Below, piece after piece: positions 60,928 through 64,000 of a stretch of DNA of 64,000 nucleotides. Each line of letters starts with the position of its first letter. Positions within the stretch are counted from its first letter, which is position 1. The DNA is taken from NCBI GenBank assembly GCA_049334165.1, contig JBEGHD010000004.1; one strand, given 5' to 3'. The position numbers and the translations under genes are program-made. The stretch comes from JBEGHD01 sp049334165 (GTDB taxonomy: Bacteria > Bacteroidota > Bacteroidia > Flavobacteriales_D > Sanyastnellaceae). The notes under the pieces were generated by a model. It was not told the origin of the DNA. It did no database searches and worked only from the letters and a program-made list of their open reading frames with translations.

Positions 60928-63504
60928 ATGAGCACAGGAACATTGGAAAACACGGTGAACACTAAGACACAGAGTGATATAACTTCTTATGAAGAAGCAT
61001 TGAAAGCGAGCACGGAATACTTTAAAGGTGACGAACTCGCTGCTGGCGTGTGGCTAAACAAGTACGCACTTAAAGATTCTCACGGGAATATTTACGAGCG
61101 CACTCCAGATGACATGCACAAACGCATGGCAAAAGAAATTGCAAGAATTGAGAGTAAGTATCCTCAGCCACTTTCTGAAGAGGATATTTTTAGCCTTCTC
61201 GAAAAATTCAAATACATCATTCCACAGGGTGGCCCGATGACCGGAATTGGAAACAAATTTCAGGTGGCTTCGCTTTCGAATTGTTTCGTAATTGGGAATG
61301 ACGGACAGAGTGATTCTTACGGTGGAATCATGAAGACAGATGAAGAACAGGTGCAGTTGATGAAAAGAAGAGGAGGAGTAGGTCACGATTTGTCTCATAT
61401 CCGTCCTGCTGGTTCTCCTGTTATGAACTCTGCGCTCACTGCAACCGGAGTTGTTCCTTTTATGGAGCGTTTTAGCAACTCCACTCGCGAAGTAGCTCAG
61501 GATGGAAGAAGAGGTGCACTGATGCTCAGCATCTCTGTGAAACATCCGGATGCCGAACGTTTTATCGATGCTAAAATGGACGGTACTAAAGTAACCGGTG
61601 CCAATGTTTCTGTGCGAATCGATGATGAGTTTATGAGAGCCGCCATGAAAGGCGAAAAATACAAACAGCGTTTCCCGATTAATTCTGACAATCCTACTTA
61701 TGAAAACGAAGTAGACGCTCGCAGACTTTGGGAGAAAATCGTTCACAACGCCTGGTCTTCTGCAGAGCCAGGAATCCTCTTCTGGGACACCATCGTTCGT
61801 GAGTCTATTCCGGATTGCTACGCTGATGAAGGTTTCACAACGATGTCGACTAACCCATGCGGTGAGATTCCACTTTGCCCTTACGACTCATGCCGTCTTC
61901 TCGCGATCAACCTTTTGAGCTATGTTGAAGATCCGTTTACTGAAAATGCAGTGTTCGACTTTGAGAAGTTCAAAGAGCACTCGCGTCTTGCGCAGCGAAT
62001 TGCCGATGACATCATCGACCTCGAACTTGAGAAAATCGATGCGATCATTAATAAAATCGAAAAAGACCCAGAAACTGAAGAAATCAAAAGAACTGAGCTC
62101 GACCTCTGGAACAAGATTCGCAAAATGTGCATCAACGGTCGCAGAACCGGAATTGGTATCACTGGTGAAGGAGATATGATGGCTGCACTCGGAATTCGCT
62201 ACGGGTCTGAGGAGTCTATCGAGTTTGCAGAGAAAGTTCACAAAACACTAGCTGTTTCAGTTTACCGCGGATCAGTTAACCTCGCTAAAGACAGAGGTGC
62301 ATTTGGAGTATTCGATTGGAAAAAAGAAGTTGATAATCCATTCCTTCAGCGTCTGGACGATGCAGAGCCTGGTTTGCTTGACGACATGAAAAAGTACGGT
62401 CGTAGAAATATTGCCGCACTCACCATCGCGCCAACGGGAACCACCAGCTTGATGACGCAAACGACTTCGGGAATTGAGCCTGTTTTTATGGTGTCTTACA
62501 AGCGCAGAAAGAAGATCAACCCGAACGACAAAAACGTGAGAACTGACTTCGTTGACGAAGTGGGTGATCACTGGCAAGAATTTGCTGTGTTCCACCACCA
62601 GTTTGCAAAATGGCTGGAAAGCAAAGGCTACGAGCTCGATGAAGTTCGCCACTGGCCAGAAGAAAAGCTGAACGAACTCATTGAAAAATCTCCCTATCAT
62701 GGAGCTACAGCTCGTGATGTTGATTGGGTAAACAAGGTTCGCCTTCAGGGAACTGTTCAAAAATGGGTAGATCACTCAATTAGTGTAACTGTGAACATCC
62801 CGGAAGATATCACCGAAGAAAAAGTAGGTGAGATCTACCAAACTGGATGGGAAAGTGGATGTAAAGGAATCACCGTGTACCGCGAAGGTTCCCGTTCTGG
62901 AGTTTTGGTTTCTGACCAAAAGAAAGACGTGGATGAAGAAGGAACTGTAGTAGAAACAAAAGCTCCTGAGCGTCCTAAGTCATTGGCTTCTGACGTGGTT
63001 CGTTTTAATAACAATTCGGAGAAGTGGATTGCCGTGGTTGGATTGCTCAATGATCGTCCTTACGAAGTATTCACGGGTAGAGCAGAAGACTCTTTCCACT
63101 TGCCGAGCTCAGTGAAAGAAGGATACGTGATCAAGAACCGCGATGAAGAAACAGGCAAGAGCCGCTACGACTTCCGCTACCAGGACAAAGACGGCTACTG
63201 TGTGACTATCGAAGGTCTTTCGCGCTCGTTCGATCCGGTTTTCTGGAACTACGCGAAACTGATCAGCGGTGTACTTCGTCACGGAATGCCATTGTTGGAC
63301 GTGGTTCACATGGTCGACAACCTGCACCTGAATGACGAGTCGCTGAACACGTGGAAAAACGGTGTGATCAGAGCTTTGAAAAAATACATCCCAACGGGAA
63401 CTAAAGTAGAAGGCTCAACCTGCCCACAGTGTGGTGAAGAGTCGTTGGTTTATGAAGAGGGGTGTCTGAACTGTAAGAGCTGCGGGCACAGCAAATGTTC
63501 TTAA
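60928..63504 (+). CDS. nrdJ: Adenosylcobalamin-dependent (class II) ribonucleotide reductase
   Basis: Reduces ribonucleotides using a B12-derived thiyl radical and needs no oxygen. The 858 residues contain the redox pair C119 (SLSNCFVI) and C322 and the thiyl cysteine C311 in STN309PCGEIPLC, with the eleven-residue C311-C322 spacing of the class. PTGTTSLM is in the last barrel part. No N-terminal ATP-cone is evident. The C-terminal end has a zinc-ribbon-like CPQCGEESLVYEEGCLNCKSC. I see no gene for NrdR or B12 synthesis in the window. Confidence 0.94.
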   Translation: MSTGTLENTVNTKTQSDITSYEEALKASTEYFKGDELAAGVWLNKYALKDSHGNIYERTPDDMHKRMAKEIARIESKYPQPLSEEDIFSLLEKFKYIIPQGGPMTGIGNKFQVASLSNCFVIGNDGQSDSYGGIMKTDEEQVQLMKRRGGVGHDLSHIRPAGSPVMNSALTATGVVPFMERFSNSTREVAQDGRRGALMLSISVKHPDAERFIDAKMDGTKVTGANVSVRIDDEFMRAAMKGEKYKQRFPINSDNPTYENEVDARRLWEKIVHNAWSSAEPGILFWDTIVRESIPDCYADEGFTTMSTNPCGEIPLCPYDSCRLLAINLLSYVEDPFTENAVFDFEKFKEHSRLAQRIADDIIDLELEKIDAIINKIEKDPETEEIKRTELDLWNKIRKMCINGRRTGIGITGEGDMMAALGIRYGSEESIEFAEKVHKTLAVSVYRGSVNLAKDRGAFGVFDWKKEVDNPFLQRLDDAEPGLLDDMKKYGRRNIAALTIAPTGTTSLMTQTTSGIEPVFMVSYKRRKKINPNDKNVRTDFVDEVGDHWQEFAVFHHQFAKWLESKGYELDEVRHWPEEKLNELIEKSPYHGATARDVDWVNKVRLQGTVQKWVDHSISVTVNIPEDITEEKVGEIYQTGWESGCKGITVYREGSRSGVLVSDQKKDVDEEGTVVETKAPERPKSLASDVVRFNNNSEKWIAVVGLLNDRPYEVFTGRAEDSFHLPSSVKEGYVIKNRDEETGKSRYDFRYQDKDGYCVTIEGLSRSFDPVFWNYAKLISGVLRHGMPLLDVVHMVDNLHLNDESLNTWKNGVIRALKKYIPTGTKVEGSTCPQCGEESLVYEEGCLNCKSCGHSKCS

Positions 63505-63623
63505 AAGCTGGCTATGAAATCCTCTAGCTGCGTTACACTCGATCAGCTAATGCTCATTTACTAAGGTAAACTGCGCTTTGCTGATCTTCGCAAGCCTTGC
63601 TAAAAAATTTCATATCTCAGCTT
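63505..63623. repeat. Imperfect long palindromic intergenic element
   Basis: Two arms of about 57 bases flank a four-base centre (63562-63565). Arm one against the reverse complement of arm two shares aagctg, tatgaaat, tagc, gatcagc and tttac at matching positions, roughly 60-65 percent overall. It starts right after the nrdJ stop. It does not code and is more diverged than a terminator. It resembles intergenic palindromic repeats of the REP or MITE type; I see no second copy in the window. Confidence 0.6.
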
Positions 63624-63655
63624 CACTCGAAAAAAAGAGATGAATGAATGACAGA

Positions 63656-63697
63656 AAACCGGCCTTGGATTTAGTTCCAGGGCCGGTTTTTCTTTTT
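63656..63697 (+). terminator. Terminator downstream of nrdJ
   Basis: Outer stem aaaccggcc / ggccggttt, with inner tgga / tcca pairing, is followed by a T-rich run. It is about 150 bases after the stop, so the palindromic element should be part of the nrdJ transcript. Confidence 0.78.
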
Positions 63698-63824
63698 TAC
63701 GAAGTGTCTGTCGAAACTTCAAGGCAACTTATATTTTTAAATTGACCAGGGCTAAGGGTTTCTGTCCAAAGTAGGAAAAGCCAATAAATCCTGATTCAAT
63801 TCTTTTTACCTCAACTCAACCCGC

Positions 63825-63832
63825 TACTTTTG
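63825..63832 (+). promoter_or_regulatory. Candidate -7 element for the PLP-enzyme gene
   Basis: TACTTTTG matches TAnnTTTG exactly; predicted leader of about 17 bases before the ATG at 63855. The 157 bases between the preceding terminator and this gene hold nothing else. Confidence 0.5.
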
Positions 63833-63854
63833 CAAAAAATAAAATTGTAGCACA

Positions 63855-64000
63855 ATGAGTAAGTGGAAAAAGCTGAGTAAAGATGAGATCAACAAACGCG
63901 TTTTTGAAGCCCTTGACAAGAACGTAGACTTTTTTGACGAAAACCCACTGGGAATTCCAGGTTCGCACCTCGATAATCAGGTTTTTTATCAGGATGCACC
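63855..64000 (+). CDS. Start of a probable PLP-dependent decarboxylase/aminotransferase, partial
   Basis: Only 48 codons before the window end: MSKWKKLSKDEINKRVFEAL, then NPLGIPGSHLDNQVFYQDA. The wording resembles Bacteroidota pyridoxal-dependent decarboxylases of the aspartate/glutamate group II type, which open with a helix and a LGxPxSxLDxxVF segment. This rests on memory of family openings and the catalytic Lys is not in view. Any other PLP fold-type I enzyme would be a fair alternative. Confidence 0.5.
   Translation, partial: MSKWKKLSKDEINKRVFEALDKNVDFFDENPLGIPGSHLDNQVFYQDA

Noticed and set aside
61054..61746. A 230-codon open frame antisense to nrdJ
   Set aside because: Overlaps the conserved reductase core and shows no domain or start context.

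Overview
The window is one continuous stretch of a Bacteroidota chromosome, most likely Flavobacteriales and perhaps close to the Cryomorphaceae/Schleiferiaceae group. Four things point there: a gliding/type IX secretion (T9SS) gene (gldG), a secreted propeller protein with a T9SS-type C-terminal sorting domain, many short lipoproteins and Bacteroidota-only families (DUF3810, DUF4369-type thioredoxins, 7TM-AraC regulators), and repeated matches to the Bacteroidota -7 promoter element TAnnTTTG instead of strong Shine-Dalgarno sites. The placement is inference from gene content. I saw no rRNA, tRNA, insertion sequence, CRISPR array or prophage.

Layout. 1-3.4 kb (minus): the start and middle of a large secreted trypsin-like protease, followed by at least nine Cys-rich 52-residue repeats running off the window edge. 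3.7-13.9 kb (plus): a genome-maintenance block, parE-parC-(GH13-like lipoprotein)-mgsA-prmC-(small barrel protein)-ligA. 14.1-16.8 kb (plus): gldG and a DUF4340-like partner, without gldF beside them. 16.9-23.5 kb: a C2-like lipoprotein, glnS, a PorE-like TPR/propeller/OmpA protein ending in a DUF1573-like domain, an NRDE protein, an M48 lipoprotein peptidase and clpS. 23.7-35.3 kb: a LytTR response regulator, a tightly packed photolyase-like/GH113-like/DUF3810 operon, an M42-like peptidase, ppa, the ffh-folD-ribD-transporter operon and a YraQ/ArsP-type permease.

35.3-50.8 kb is the most accessory-looking part: a 7TM-AraC regulator, the T9SS propeller, two YceI-like proteins around a porin-like protein, small lipoproteins, a KefB-type antiporter, a MORN-like protein, a beta-lactamase-fold protein with its catalytic motifs replaced, a shortened GreA/B-like factor, a VOC protein and a PhoD phosphatase. 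50.9-60.5 kb: a SpoIIE-type phosphatase with a STAS-like partner, two lipoproteins, a NUDIX-SRPBCC-SDR operon, a TlpA-like thioredoxin, an LPP20-like lipoprotein, DoxX, a small nuclease-like protein, a DCC thiol oxidoreductase and a bestrophin. 60.9-64 kb: the B12-dependent ribonucleotide reductase nrdJ, a long palindromic intergenic element, and the start of a PLP-dependent enzyme.

I see no complete undescribed defence or mobile system. The most unusual signals are degenerate relatives of known enzymes (a GH13 lipoprotein and a serine-beta-lactamase protein without catalytic residues, and a bacterial photolyase without its Fe-S loop), TAnnTTTG elements placed so close to start codons that several transcripts should be leaderless, a stem-loop predicted at the very 5' end of the protease mRNA, and the palindromic element after nrdJ.
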